A stretch of DNA of 64,000 nt from Kumtagia ephedrae (GTDB lineage: Bacteria > Pseudomonadota > Alphaproteobacteria > Rhizobiales > Rhizobiaceae): NCBI RefSeq assembly GCF_003012745.1, contig NZ_PXYK01000004.1, positions 246,395 to 310,394 of the forward strand, in the 5' to 3' direction. Both the position numbers and the translations under genes were made by a program. The notes below the pieces were generated by a model. It did not search any database and was not told the origin of the DNA. It was given only the letters and a program-made list of their open reading frames with translations. Below, in pieces: positions 33,635 to 42,766 of the stretch (position 1 is its first letter; each line of letters starts with the position of its first letter).

Positions 33635-34114
33635 TCAACCCTTTCGAGGAGGCACTGGATCGAGGAGCGTCGGCTCCGACGGTCTTCCCGGCTCGCCTTC
33701 CGTCGTCCGCTCTTCCGGAAGGTGTCCTTCCGGGGTCAGGTCGTTGACAACCTCGGGAAGGTTGATGGCCAGTCTTTCCAGTATCTCTTCCCTGGACAAT
33801 CCGGTCTGACGGCTCAACGAGTCTAGAGTTTCGGGATCAATCGCTGCTTCGACATTCGACTTGTCGAGGGGTTCGTTCGGTCCAGAGCCCACCCAAGAAT
33901 CTACGGCAGAGCCTTTCCCGGCTCCTCTGAAGCGTTCTAGCAATTCTCCCAAACCGCCGCTCCGCAACTGGTCGAGAAGCCCACCCTGGTTTGGCGAGTT
34001 CGGGTCTGAGTTCGAGGATGATCCACCCCCGGTGACTAGTTCGCCAAGCTTGTCGCGGTTCTTATATGCGAGCACGCCCAGAGCAATGAGCGCGAGACGT
34101 CCGAGGCCGTTCAT
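33635..34114 (-). CDS. YidB family (DUF937) protein
   Basis: 159 residues from ATG 34114 (GGGAG motif upstream). Short hydrophobic N-terminus (LGRLALIALGVLAYKNRDKLGELVTG), glycine/serine/asparagine-rich linker with GGLLDQLRSGGLGELLERFRGAGKG, then the conserved C-terminal block SWVGSGPNEPLDKSNVEAAIDPETLDSLSRQTGLSREEILERLAINLPEVVNDLTPEGHLP. This is the YidB signature. Function of the family is unsettled. It is the first gene of the opposite-strand cassette, divergent from the HNH gene that opens the late operon. Confidence 0.9.
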   Translation of the reverse strand: MNGLGRLALIALGVLAYKNRDKLGELVTGGGSSSNSDPNSPNQGGLLDQLRSGGLGELLERFRGAGKGSAVDSWVGSGPNEPLDKSNVEAAIDPETLDSLSRQTGLSREEILERLAINLPEVVNDLTPEGHLPEERTTEGEPGRPSEPTLLDPVPPRKG

Positions 34115-34181
34115 TTTGTTCTCCCATCGGGTTGCCTTGGTACCAAGCTGGAGAACGAGCATTTGTTCCAGCTGAAGAACG

Positions 34182-34526
34182 ATGCCAAGTAAGTCACCCA
34201 CTCATCGTCCGATCGGCTCGGGCAACCGCCAACACCAGCGCCGAGTGTTTGATAGGCAGCGCGACCAGCAGCCCTGGCGCCGCTGGTACAAGACAGCAAG
34301 ATGGCAGGCGATCCGAGCAGACCAACTCATGCGCGAGCCACTCTGTGCCAACTGCCTGAAGGAAGGACGGATCACGCCGGCAACGGTAGCCGACCATCCG
34401 ATCCCCCACCGAGGCGACTACGATCTGTTCTGGAACCAGCCGCTGCAATCGTTATGCGACCAGTCGCCGTGGCGGTGCCACTCAAGCCAGAAGCAGCGAG
34501 AGGAAGCAGCCTACCTGCGACCATGA
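34182..34526 (+). CDS. Phage HNH endonuclease
   Basis: 114 residues. WYKTARWQAIRADQLMREPLCANCLKEGRITPATVADHPIPHRGDYDLFWNQPLQSLCDQ...CHSSQKQREE is the HNH nuclease of HK97-like packaging modules: cysteines 57/60 of the first knuckle, histidines near 75-79, and the closing C...C knuckle. In the closing knuckle four extra residues (SPWR) separate the two cysteines from the usual CxxC spacing. Such HNH proteins stimulate terminase cleavage at cos or pac. The place directly upstream of TerS supports this role. Confidence 0.85.
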   Translation: MPSKSPTHRPIGSGNRQHQRRVFDRQRDQQPWRRWYKTARWQAIRADQLMREPLCANCLKEGRITPATVADHPIPHRGDYDLFWNQPLQSLCDQSPWRCHSSQKQREEAAYLRP

Positions 34527-34546
34527 GGCTTCCGCGTTCCGGCGGC

Positions 34547-34948
34547 CTATGGAAGGTCCACGTACCAGATCGTGCAGATGCCAGTTCGGTTATAGAGCGT
34601 GCTGAAGAACGACGACGAAACCTTCCGCGCGCCCACACGCTTGGCCCGTAACGCTCTCTCTCCGATGTAGACAGTGTCTCCGACGGACAGCATCCAGCCA
34701 ACCTCTGGCCTGTTAGGAACCCACTTGATCTTGACCGAAGGAATTGGTCGCCCGACAAACCAGCTATCGAGCCGGCATTTGACGGTCGCGGGCCTCATGC
34801 CCCGGGCCTTCATGACCTCGCCTTCACGAGCGGCTGCATCGAGAAGCAACCACCGCCCGTCGTGATCGTCTCTTGCAGATAGGCAGCCTGCCAACAGCCC
34901 CGAGATGAGCAGCAACACAACTGTGGCGCGTCGATGATGCCTGATCAC
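34547..34948 (-). CDS. Putative lipoprotein on the opposite strand of the late module
   Basis: 133 residues from a GTG start. The N-terminus has a basic patch, a hydrophobic core and the lipobox LLAGC (Cys about 22), predicting a lipid-anchored protein. The rest (KWVPNRPEVGWMLSVGDTVYIGERALRAKRVGARK...TGICTIWYVDLP) is not recognised. It is wedged between HNH and terminase but transcribed against them, like a moron gene: phage cargo expressed from its own promoter, often changing the host surface or blocking superinfection. That role is inference. Confidence 0.65.
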   Translation of the reverse strand: MIRHHRRATVVLLLISGLLAGCLSARDDHDGRWLLLDAAAREGEVMKARGMRPATVKCRLDSWFVGRPIPSVKIKWVPNRPEVGWMLSVGDTVYIGERALRAKRVGARKVSSSFFSTLYNRTGICTIWYVDLP

Positions 34949-35092
34949 GACCCCACTCCCCCCAAACCCTTTGGCACATCGAACGGTTGCTGCATCTACA
35001 ATCCAGGGGGGTGGGTCAAAAGTCCAGAGCCTCTCCCGGCTAGACCGGCGCCCCGCCAGATTTTCGCGCCGTCAAAATGAAAGAGATTTTCC

Positions 35093-35572
35093 ATGGCCGG
35101 CAGGAAGCGCAAGCCCGACCATCTCAAGGTGGTCGCCGGCACGGACCGGCCCGACCGAACGAACCCGGATGCGCCGGTGCCGTTGTCGGAGTTGCCGGCT
35201 GCACCCGAATGGCTGTCGGCGCGGGCAGCGGAAATTTTCGATCAGCTCGTCGGCATCGTCGGCTCTATGGGTGTGGGCTCTGCGTCGGACACGGCGATGC
35301 TTGCGATGGCGGCGTCGAGGCTCGAGGAAGTGGAAATCTGTACGGCCATCATCGAGGACGGCGGGCGCACGTTCGTCAGCTCGGCCGAGTATGACGAGCA
35401 AGGCCGGGTCATCAGCCAGCAGATCAAGGGACATCCGGCGGTGGCGCAGCGCAGCGAGGCGATGAGGCACGCGCAGTCGCTGCTGGTCGAATTCGGCCTG
35501 TCGCCGGCGGCTCGCTCGAAAGTGTCGGCGAACAAGAGCACCAATGAAAACCCGTTCGCGGCGCTCGGCTGA
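35093..35572 (+). CDS. Phage terminase small subunit, P27 family
   Basis: 159 residues. It begins MAGRKRKPDHLKVVAGTDRPDR, the basic N-terminus typical of P27-family TerS, followed by PAAPEWLSARAAEIFDQLVGIV and a helix-turn-helix-like segment, and ends SPAARSKVSANKS. It binds the phage DNA packaging site and recruits the large subunit, whose gene overlaps its end by 29 bases. Confidence 0.92.
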   Translation: MAGRKRKPDHLKVVAGTDRPDRTNPDAPVPLSELPAAPEWLSARAAEIFDQLVGIVGSMGVGSASDTAMLAMAASRLEEVEICTAIIEDGGRTFVSSAEYDEQGRVISQQIKGHPAVAQRSEAMRHAQSLLVEFGLSPAARSKVSANKSTNENPFAALG

Positions 35573-37256
35573 TCATCCGCATGTCGATGCTGGCAACCAG
35601 TATGCAAGGGATGTAGCCGCCGGGAAGGTCCCGGCCTGCAAATGGGTGGTTCTCGCCTGTAAGCGCCATCTCGACGACCTGGAGGCCTCGGCCAGCCACA
35701 ACTTCCCCTATCGGTTCGATCCGAAGGCGGCGGAGAAGTGGTGCCAGTTCGTCGAACTGCTGCCGCACATCAAGGGCGAGTGGGCGAGGAAAGGCGAGAA
35801 GCTGCGGCTGGAGCCGTGGCAGTGCTTCAAGACGATCTGCATCTTTGGCTGGCTGCGCAAGCAGGACGGGCTCCGGCGCTTCCGCAAGGCGCTGATCCTG
35901 GAGCCGCGCAAGAACGCGAAGTCGACATGGGCGGCCGGCGTCGGCCTCGGCATGATGACGATCGACGGCGACCACGGCGCAGAGGTCTATTCCGGCGCGA
36001 CGACCGAAAAGCAGGCATGGGAGGTGTTCAAGCCGGCCCGGCTGATGGCGATAAAGACGCCGGCCCTGCTCGACCACTTCGGCATTACGGTCGGAGCGAA
36101 GAGCGTGCACCGGCTGGGCGACGGATCGAAGTTCGAGCCTCTGATCGGCGATCCCGGCGATGGTGCCTCTCCGTCCTGCGCAATCGTGGACGAGTATCAC
36201 GAGCATGCGACTGACCGGATGGTCGACACGATGGAAACGGGCATGGGTGCGCGCGAACAGCCGCTGCTGCTCATCATCACCACGGCCGGCGATAACCTGG
36301 CAGGTCCCTGCTACGCAGCGGTTCAGGAAGCGCAGAAGGTTCTTGAAGGGATAATCGAGAACGACGAGCTGTTCGCCCTGATGTTTGGCGTCGACAAGGA
36401 CGACGACTGGACTTCGGAGCTGGCGCTGCGCAAGGCCAATCCGAACTACGATGTCAGCGTAAAGGGTGAGTTCCTGCGCGCCCGCCAGCGCGACGCGATC
36501 CAGAACCCGCGCAAGGCGGGGGTGTTCAAGACCAAGCACCTCAACATGTGGGTCCAGGCTCGGAACGCCTACTTCGACATCCAGAAGTGGAACGAGAGCG
36601 CCCGGCCCGAACTGCGGCTGGAGGACTTCAGGGGGCGCCGCTGCATTCTCGGTCTGGACCTCGCTTCCACGATCGACATCGCGGCTATGGAGCTGACCTT
36701 CGAGCATGAGGGCGGGTATGTGCGGTTCGGCAAATACTATCTGCCCGAGGCAACGATCGAGCTGCCGGAAAACCAGCATTATCGCGGCTGGCGTGATGCG
36801 CCCGAGGCTTGGATCACCCAGACCGACGGCGACATGATCGACTATGTGACGATCCGCGACGACATCCTCGGGCTTCGTGACCAGGGTTTTCTCATCGACG
36901 AGATCGCCTTCGACCCGCACCAGGCGCACATGATGATGTCGGAGCTGCGTGACGAGGGCTTCATCACGGTGGAGGTTCGGCCGCTGGTACTGAACTTCTC
37001 GCCGGCCATGAAGCAGATGGACGGGCTGATCCGGTCGAGGAAGATCGCCCACAACGGCGATCCGGTGTTCACCTGGATGCTGTCGAACATCGTAGCCAAG
37101 GCAGACGCCAAGGACAACGTCTATCCGCGCAAGGACCGGGGCGAGAACAAGATCGATGGTCCCGTCGCGCACATGATGGCGCTCGCGCGCTGGATGCAAG
37201 GCGGCGACGACCTGTCGATCTACGAGCAGCGCGGCATCCTGGAGATCGAGGTTTGA
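35544..37256 (+). CDS. Phage terminase large subunit
   Basis: 570 residues. N-terminal ATPase: EPWQCFKTICIFGWL, Walker A-like LEPRKNAKSTWAAGVGLGMM (about 117-136), Walker B CAIVDEYHEHATDRMVDTMETGMGAREQPLLLIITTAG. C-terminal RNase H-like nuclease with DLASTIDIAAMEL and later acidic residues (EIAFDPHQAHMMM). This is the Terminase_1 (HK97/P27 partner) type motor that cuts and packages DNA into proheads. ATG 35544 is the first start in frame with a conserved AGNQYARDVAAGKVPACKWV stretch. Confidence 0.95.
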   Translation: MKTRSRRSADHPHVDAGNQYARDVAAGKVPACKWVVLACKRHLDDLEASASHNFPYRFDPKAAEKWCQFVELLPHIKGEWARKGEKLRLEPWQCFKTICIFGWLRKQDGLRRFRKALILEPRKNAKSTWAAGVGLGMMTIDGDHGAEVYSGATTEKQAWEVFKPARLMAIKTPALLDHFGITVGAKSVHRLGDGSKFEPLIGDPGDGASPSCAIVDEYHEHATDRMVDTMETGMGAREQPLLLIITTAGDNLAGPCYAAVQEAQKVLEGIIENDELFALMFGVDKDDDWTSELALRKANPNYDVSVKGEFLRARQRDAIQNPRKAGVFKTKHLNMWVQARNAYFDIQKWNESARPELRLEDFRGRRCILGLDLASTIDIAAMELTFEHEGGYVRFGKYYLPEATIELPENQHYRGWRDAPEAWITQTDGDMIDYVTIRDDILGLRDQGFLIDEIAFDPHQAHMMMSELRDEGFITVEVRPLVLNFSPAMKQMDGLIRSRKIAHNGDPVFTWMLSNIVAKADAKDNVYPRKDRGENKIDGPVAHMMALARWMQGGDDLSIYEQRGILEIEV

Positions 37257-37423
37257 GCGAGCAGCAGAACCCGCGCCGATTGCTGGAAGCGGTCGATGTC
37301 CTCGGCCTCGGCGGCATTGTGCTCATAACGAGCGGCACGGCCATGATTTATGTGCCGGCCGTCATGATCGTCTGCGGCACGCTCCTGCTCTGCGGTGCGA
37401 TTCTGTTGGGACGACGCTCATGA
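37253..37423 (+). CDS. Small two-span phage membrane protein (56 aa)
   Basis: A 56-residue frame from a TTG that overlaps the terminase stop (TTGA) and ends overlapping the portal ATG (ATGA). Two hydrophobic spans (about 16-33 and 36-53; VLGLGGIVLITSGTAMIYV and VMIVCGTLLLCGAILLG) follow a short polar start SEQQNPRRLLEA. Exact overlaps at both ends are the main evidence. A small membrane protein is common at this place in HK97-like phages; function unknown. Confidence 0.65.
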   Translation: MSEQQNPRRLLEAVDVLGLGGIVLITSGTAMIYVPAVMIVCGTLLLCGAILLGRRS

Positions 37424-38787
37424 GCCTGTTCGCCAGCCTGTTCGGCTCGACGTACCAGAATGCCGGATCGCTCACCTCGCCCTCCGGCTGGCTCATGCAG
37501 ATCATCGGCGGCGGCAAGACGAACTCCGGCGTTGCGGTCAGCGAGCACACCGCGCTCCGGCTCACACCGGTCTATGCCTGCGTCAACCGGATTTCGAACC
37601 CGCTGGCATGGTTCCCGCTGCGCATATACCGGACACGCCCGGCTGGCGGTAAGGAAGCCGTGCTGCCCGGCAACGGTCCCGGCCAGCATCCTTTTGCCTC
37701 ACGCATCGGCGTCCGGCCAAACGACTTGATGTCGTCGCGCACCGTTCGCAAGACGACGCAGGGTCATGCGCTGCTCTGGGGTAACGGTTACGGCGAGATC
37801 GAGCGCAACGGCCGTGGCCAGGCGGTTGGCCTCTATCCGCTGCTGCCCGACAGGACCGGCCCGGTGCGCCGTGACGGGGAGCACTGGTACGAAACGACGA
37901 TCGACGGCAGGCGCCATCGGCTCGACCCCGACAACGTGATCCACATCATGGATCAGAGCCAGGATGGCTATGTCGGCATGTCGCAGATCGCCCTGCACCG
38001 CGAGGCAGTCGCGCTGGGAATCGCAACGGAGACGTTCGGCGGCAAGTTCTTCGCCAACGATGCCAAATCCGGCGGCTTCCTGCTGCATCCCGGCCGGCTC
38101 GGCCCGCAGGCGCACCAGAACCTCACCAGGCCCGGCGGTGAGAAGGAACGTTCCTCCGAAAGCCCGGCGTCGCGCCTGGAAAGCCAGGGCGGGCTGGAAA
38201 ACGCGCACCGGGTCAAGGTGCTCGAAGAGGGCATGAAGTTCGTCCAGACGACGATTCCGCCCGAGGATGCGCAGTTTCTCGGCACCCGCGAATTTCAGAT
38301 CGCGGAAATCGCCCGCATATTCGACGTGCCGCTGATCCTGCTGCAAAGCCACGAGAAAACCACCTCGTGGGGCTCCGGCATCGAACAACTGATGATCGGC
38401 TTCATCCGCCAAACGGTCGGCCCATGGGTGGACGCCTGGGAGCAGGAGTTGAACTGGAAGCTCTTCACCGAAGAGGAAAAGGAACAGGGTTTTTACGTCA
38501 AGTTCAACGTGAACGCCTTGCTGCGCGGCGACATGAAGACCCGCGCCGAATTCTACAACAAGATTTTCGCGGTCGGCGGCTTCTCTCCGAACCGCATCCT
38601 GCAACTGGAAGACGAGGACCCGATCGGCCCGGAAGGCGACGAGCACTTCGTGCCGGCCAACATGGTCACGCTGAAGCGAGCGACCGATCCGAACTATCAG
38701 CCGAACGGCTCGCCTGGGGCGGCCAACCGCGCGCCCGACCCTGAAGAGGAAGAGGCAGACGAACGGGCAGAAAGGGACGCCGAATGA
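37420..38787 (+). CDS. Phage portal protein, HK97 family
   Basis: 455 residues. It has the portal landmarks NPLAWFPLRIYRT, HALLWGNGYGEIERNGRGQAVGLYPLLPDR, VIHIMDQSQDGYVGMSQI, LGTREFQIAEIARIFDVPLILLQ and INWKL/VKFNVNALLRGDMKTRAEFY-type helices at the C-terminus. Twelve copies form the DNA gate at the prohead vertex. The acidic C-terminal tail (PDPEEEEADERAERDAE) overlaps the protease start by four bases. Confidence 0.95.
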   Translation: MSLFASLFGSTYQNAGSLTSPSGWLMQIIGGGKTNSGVAVSEHTALRLTPVYACVNRISNPLAWFPLRIYRTRPAGGKEAVLPGNGPGQHPFASRIGVRPNDLMSSRTVRKTTQGHALLWGNGYGEIERNGRGQAVGLYPLLPDRTGPVRRDGEHWYETTIDGRRHRLDPDNVIHIMDQSQDGYVGMSQIALHREAVALGIATETFGGKFFANDAKSGGFLLHPGRLGPQAHQNLTRPGGEKERSSESPASRLESQGGLENAHRVKVLEEGMKFVQTTIPPEDAQFLGTREFQIAEIARIFDVPLILLQSHEKTTSWGSGIEQLMIGFIRQTVGPWVDAWEQELNWKLFTEEEKEQGFYVKFNVNALLRGDMKTRAEFYNKIFAVGGFSPNRILQLEDEDPIGPEGDEHFVPANMVTLKRATDPNYQPNGSPGAANRAPDPEEEEADERAERDAE

Positions 38788-39668
38788 GGTATGCGCACAT
38801 CCTGTTGGCGGTCGCGGCCGAAATCTGGGCGCTCGATCCGCAGAAGCTCGACCAGGTGGTGGCGTTCCTGGCCTTGCAGGCGGCCGGCGAGAAGCTTCCA
38901 GACGACATGGTGGCGCGGATCACGAGGCAGACCGAACAGGCCGTGGCGCGGCAAGAAGGAACCGTCGCGGTGCTGCCGCTGCGCGGCGTCATCGCCAACC
39001 GCATGAACATGATGTCGGACATTTCGGGCGGCACCAGCTCGGAAGGATTTGGCCGGCTGTTCGACGCCGCGGTGGTCGACGACGCCGTAAAGGCGATCAT
39101 CCTCGACGTCGACAGCCCTGGCGGAGCCGTGAGCGGGACCGACGAGCTGTCGGGTAGGATTTTTGCCGCGCGCGGCCGCAAACCCATCGTCGCTCATGTC
39201 AACGCCACGGCGGCGAGCGCCGCTTACTGGATCGCCACGGCGGCTGATGAGATGGTGCTGGCGCCGTCGGCGGAAGTCGGATCGATCGGCGTTTACGGCG
39301 TGCATGATGATCTCAGCGGAGCGCTGGAGAAGATGGGCGTCAAAAAGACGATCATTTCCGCCGGCGAGTTCAAGGCCGAGGGAAACCCGTTCGGTCCACT
39401 GAGCGAAGAGGCCATCGCGCATCGCCAGGCCCGGGTGAATGCCTATAACGACCAGTTCATCAAGACGGTGGCGCGCAACCGCGGCGTGTCGCAAAGCGCC
39501 GTACGCGAGGGTTTCGGCAAAGGTCGCATGGTGATGGCGCAGGCGGCGATCGATGCCGGCATGGCCGATTCCATCGCAACGCTTGACGAAACGATCGGTC
39601 GCTTCGTCGGTGCGCCGCCGAAGCGCAAGCTCGCCTCCGCCAGAGAGAAGCGGGCGCTGGCCCTCTAA
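38784..39668 (+). CDS. S49/ClpP-type prohead maturation protease
   Basis: 294 residues. The SppA-like core is visible: VAVLPLRGVIANRMN, AIILDVDSPGGAVSGTDELSGRIF, the nucleophile block NATAASAAYWIATAADEMVLAPSAEVGSIGVY (Ser in the TAASAAYW segment) and the later KRRV-like general-base region KTIISAGEFKAEGNPF. In HK97-like phages this enzyme cleaves the delta domain of the capsid protein during head maturation. It lies directly before the capsid gene, the standard order. Confidence 0.92.
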   Translation: MRYAHILLAVAAEIWALDPQKLDQVVAFLALQAAGEKLPDDMVARITRQTEQAVARQEGTVAVLPLRGVIANRMNMMSDISGGTSSEGFGRLFDAAVVDDAVKAIILDVDSPGGAVSGTDELSGRIFAARGRKPIVAHVNATAASAAYWIATAADEMVLAPSAEVGSIGVYGVHDDLSGALEKMGVKKTIISAGEFKAEGNPFGPLSEEAIAHRQARVNAYNDQFIKTVARNRGVSQSAVREGFGKGRMVMAQAAIDAGMADSIATLDETIGRFVGAPPKRKLASAREKRALAL

Positions 39669-39762
39669 CCCATTCCGAATTCACGGCTCGAAAATCGCGC
39701 TCCTGGTGCCGGCCGGGGCGATGCGAAGTCCTATCCGGCATTCAGCAACACAGGAGAAACCC

Positions 39763-41061
39763 ATGCTGAAGCAGCTCCGAGAGAAGCGCGCAAAGCTCGT
39801 CGCCGAGATGCGCGGAATCATCGAAAAGGCCGAGGCCGAGGATCGCGATCTCTCGGCGGAGGAGCAGACTGCATTCGACGCGGCGAAGGCTTCCAAGGAA
39901 GACCTCGACAAGCGGATCGAACGCCTGGAGGCGGTCGAGGGCGATGAAGCCGCGCTGAACGCCATCGTTCCGGCGGTGTCGCGCCAGGCGAATATCCAGC
40001 GGCAGGGCGGGCCGGAAGCGGCGCGCGAGTTCGAGACCCTCGGCGAGTTCATGCACGCCGTGCGCTTCCGCCCGAGCGACCAGCGCCTCGAATTCGTGGA
40101 GCACAATCCCGCCGCGATCGACCCGGCCACTGGCGATGTCCGCGCCGAATTCCGCATGGACAACGACACGTCCGGTGGCTTCATGGTGCCGACGCAGTTC
40201 CGCTCGACAATCCTGCGGGTCCAGCCGCAGGATGCCTTGGTGCGCCCGCGCGCCCAGGTTATCCCGGCAGGCTCTCCTCCCGATGCGTCGATCACCATGC
40301 CGGCACTCGACCAGAGCGGTGCCAATCCCGCCAACATGTTCGGTGGCATGACCTTCTCGTGGATCGAGGAGGGCGGCGACAAGCCCGAAACCGACGCCGA
40401 TCTGAGGGGCGTCACTCTCACCCCGCACGAGATCGCAGGTTTCGTGACGGTTACGGACAAGCTGCTGCGCAATTGGGCGGCGTCCAGCACTTTCATCGAG
40501 GGGCTGATGCGCGAGGGCGTCAACGCGGCGGAAGACTATGCCTTCCTTCGCGGCAATGGCGTCACCCAACCGCTCGGCGCGCTGAATGCCGGCGCGACCA
40601 AATACATCAACCGCGCCGTTGCCAACCAGGTCAGCTATGTCGACCTGGTGAAGATGGTCGCCGTCCTGCTGATGCGCGGCGGTACGCCGGTGTGGTCGAT
40701 GTCGCAGTCGGTGCTGCCGCAGATCGCCCAGATGGTCGACCCGGAGGGGCACTACATCTGGCAGGCCAACGCGCGCGAAGGCTTCGCGGGCAACCTGCTC
40801 GGCTATCCCGTGCGCTGGAACAACCGGGCGCCGGCGCTTGGTACCAAGGGCGACGTGCTTCTGGCCGACTGGAAGTACTACCTGATCAAGGACGGCTCCG
40901 GCCCGTTCGTCGCCGCCTCCGAGCACGTCAAGTTCACCTCGAACAAGACCGTGATCAAGATCTTCTGGAACGTCGACGGCGCGCCCTGGATGCACGCGCC
41001 GATCAAGGAAGAGAACGGCTACGAGGTTTCGCCCTTCGTCGGCCTCGACATCCCGGCCTGA
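39763..41061 (+). CDS. Phage major capsid protein, HK97 fold
   Basis: 432 residues from ATG 39763 (AGGAG upstream). Residues about 1-95 form the delta/scaffold coiled coil (MLKQLREKRAKLVAEMRGIIEKAEAEDRDLS, DLDKRIERLEAVEGDEAAL). The HK97-fold shell domain then runs from DNDTSGGFMVPTQFRSTILRVQPQDALVRPRAQVIPA to the C-terminus, including the RGNGVTQPLGALN loop and EHVKFTSNKTVIKIFWNVDG. The protease upstream would remove the delta domain. Start codons further upstream fall in non-coding sequence. Confidence 0.95.
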   Translation: MLKQLREKRAKLVAEMRGIIEKAEAEDRDLSAEEQTAFDAAKASKEDLDKRIERLEAVEGDEAALNAIVPAVSRQANIQRQGGPEAAREFETLGEFMHAVRFRPSDQRLEFVEHNPAAIDPATGDVRAEFRMDNDTSGGFMVPTQFRSTILRVQPQDALVRPRAQVIPAGSPPDASITMPALDQSGANPANMFGGMTFSWIEEGGDKPETDADLRGVTLTPHEIAGFVTVTDKLLRNWAASSTFIEGLMREGVNAAEDYAFLRGNGVTQPLGALNAGATKYINRAVANQVSYVDLVKMVAVLLMRGGTPVWSMSQSVLPQIAQMVDPEGHYIWQANAREGFAGNLLGYPVRWNNRAPALGTKGDVLLADWKYYLIKDGSGPFVAASEHVKFTSNKTVIKIFWNVDGAPWMHAPIKEENGYEVSPFVGLDIPA

Positions 41062-41138
41062 TCGGCCGCGCATGCGGGCCGGTTTCGGACCGGCCCGATC
41101 CCCCTTCGTCGCAACCTCTGTCATGAAAGGAGATCGCC

Positions 41139-41561
41139 ATGCGCGACCTCGCAAATCATCTCACCTTCCGCCGCGCGATCAGCCCGCAGGCGGCGCGCAC
41201 CGACAACACCGCCATCGTGTCGCAGATCATCGACCTGTCCGGTTTCGACAAGATGTGCTTCGCCATCAACATCGGCGCCAACACCGATGCCAACGCCACA
41301 TTCGCGGTGCTGGTCGAGCATGGCGACGCAGCCAACCTGTCGGACGCCGCCGCGGTACCCGACAGCCAGCTCACCGGCACAGAGGCGGCCGCAGGCTTCA
41401 CGGCGGCCGACGACGACAATGAAACCCGCAAGATCGGCTATGTCGGGCCGAAGAACTACGTGCGCCTGACGATTACGCCGAGCGGTAACGACGCCGGCAA
41501 CATATTCGTCACCGCGCTCGCCGTCTTGTCCGGCTCCCGCTACTGGCCAGCCGGCGCTTGA
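41139..41561 (+). CDS. Phage structural protein after the capsid (possible head decoration)
   Basis: 140 residues. Beta-rich pattern without cysteines: IVSQIIDLSGFDKMCFAINIGANTDANATFAVLVEHGDAANLSDAAAVPDSQLTGTEAAAGF...KIGYVGPKNYVRLTITPSGNDAGNIFVTALAVLSG. It begins after AAAGGAGATCGCC, a strong ribosome-binding signal. Position between capsid and connectors suggests a head-associated or decoration protein, but there is no sequence proof. Confidence 0.75.
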   Translation: MRDLANHLTFRRAISPQAARTDNTAIVSQIIDLSGFDKMCFAINIGANTDANATFAVLVEHGDAANLSDAAAVPDSQLTGTEAAAGFTAADDDNETRKIGYVGPKNYVRLTITPSGNDAGNIFVTALAVLSGSRYWPAGA

Positions 41562-41619
41562 CGGGGGCTTCTGACCCAGCCGGCGCGAATGCCGGCCTTC
41601 CCCACTGGAGATCATGATC

Positions 41620-42156
41620 ATGAACAAGGCTCTGACCGTGCTTTCCGCGTGCGTCGATGTGCGCAGCGGGAAGCGCTTCACACGCGGCGATGAGTTCAGC
41701 CCGGCACCCAATCTGGAGCAGGCCAAACGGCTGATCGCCGCCGGCTGCCTGCCGGAGGAAGCGCTGAAAGCGGTTGCCGGGCCGAAATCCGATGCGGAAG
41801 CGGCACTGGAAGAGCGCGCCCGGACAGAGGCCGCCGAAGAGGCCAAGCGCCAACGCGAAGCCGCCGCCGCAAAGGCGAAACGGACCGGCGATCTAAAGCA
41901 GGATGGCCCCACCGTGGCGGAATATGTCGCGGCCGGCTATCCGGCCTCGCAGTATCCGCCGAAAGGCTACGCGTCGCGAAGCACGCCGGAGGAAATCGCC
42001 GCCGCCGTCAATGCGGAAAAGCAGGCGGCCGATCTCGACAATCTCACGATCAAGGACCTGCAGGACCTGGCGAAGGTCGAGGAGATCGAACTGGGCGATG
42101 CGTCCAAAAAGGATGACATCGTCGCCGCGATCCGCGCCGCGCGGGCTGCGAGGTAG
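41620..42156 (+). CDS. Phage protein with SAP/Rho-N-like C-terminal domain
   Basis: 178 residues from ATG 41620 (GGAG nine bases upstream; ATG 41614 is only three bases from it). The N-terminus resembles small connector-region proteins (LTVLSACVDVRSGKRFTRGDEFSPAPNLEQAKRLIAAGCL). A charged helical middle (EAALEERARTEAAEEAKRQREAAAAKAKR) is followed at about 140-178 by DNLTIKDLQDLAKVEEIELGDASKKDDIVAAIRAAR, a SAP/HeH-Rho-N-like helix-extended-helix motif. It may bind DNA at the head vertex. Function unknown. Confidence 0.75.
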   Translation: MNKALTVLSACVDVRSGKRFTRGDEFSPAPNLEQAKRLIAAGCLPEEALKAVAGPKSDAEAALEERARTEAAEEAKRQREAAAAKAKRTGDLKQDGPTVAEYVAAGYPASQYPPKGYASRSTPEEIAAAVNAEKQAADLDNLTIKDLQDLAKVEEIELGDASKKDDIVAAIRAARAAR

Positions 42157-42160
42157 GCCA

Positions 42161-42766
42161 ATGCACGTCGCCGTCATCACGCCGCCGGAGCCGGTGATCA
42201 CCTTGGCGGAAGCCAAGATGCATCTGCGCGTCGACCATACCGACGACGATGCTCTGATCGCCCGGCTGGTGGCGGCGGCGACGCAGCATGTCAGCCCGCC
42301 GACCGGCTGGCTCGGCCGTTCGCTCGGCGTGCAGACGCTGGAACTGAGCATGGTTTCCTTCCATGAGCAGTGCCGGGGCAATCTGATCGCGCTGCCGTTC
42401 CGGCCGATCGTCGAGGTGACGTCGGTTAAATATCTCGACCAGGACGGCGCAGAAACGACGCTCGCCACCGACAAGTGGCGGATCGTCGACGACTATATGG
42501 TGGCGCCGGTCTATAACGGTTCATGGCCGGTGGCGCGCCGCGACCATGGGTCGGTCAGGATCCGGTACGTGGCGGGATATCCCGACACCGATGGCGAACC
42601 GCCGGTGCGCACCGTGCCGGAGAAGGCCATTGTGGCGATCCTGCTTTATGTCGGCGCCTGGTACGAAAATCGCGAGGAGATGGTTGCCGGCGTTGCCGTG
42701 AACGCGCTGCCGCCCGTCGCCAGTGCCGAGGCGCTGTTGTCCACCCTGCGCATCTGGAGCCTGTGA
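42161..42766 (+). CDS. Phage head-tail connector (gp6-like)
   Basis: 201 residues. The gp6-like helical core PVITLAEAKMHLRVDHTDDDALIARLVAAATQHVSPPTGWLGRSL is canonical, followed by LALPFRPIVEVTSVKYLDQDG and the C-terminal VPEKAIVAILLYVGAWYENREE. Such adaptors form a ring under the portal (HK97 gp6, SPP1 gp15 class). Start at 42161, four bases after the preceding stop. Confidence 0.92.
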   Translation: MHVAVITPPEPVITLAEAKMHLRVDHTDDDALIARLVAAATQHVSPPTGWLGRSLGVQTLELSMVSFHEQCRGNLIALPFRPIVEVTSVKYLDQDGAETTLATDKWRIVDDYMVAPVYNGSWPVARRDHGSVRIRYVAGYPDTDGEPPVRTVPEKAIVAILLYVGAWYENREEMVAGVAVNALPPVASAEALLSTLRIWSL

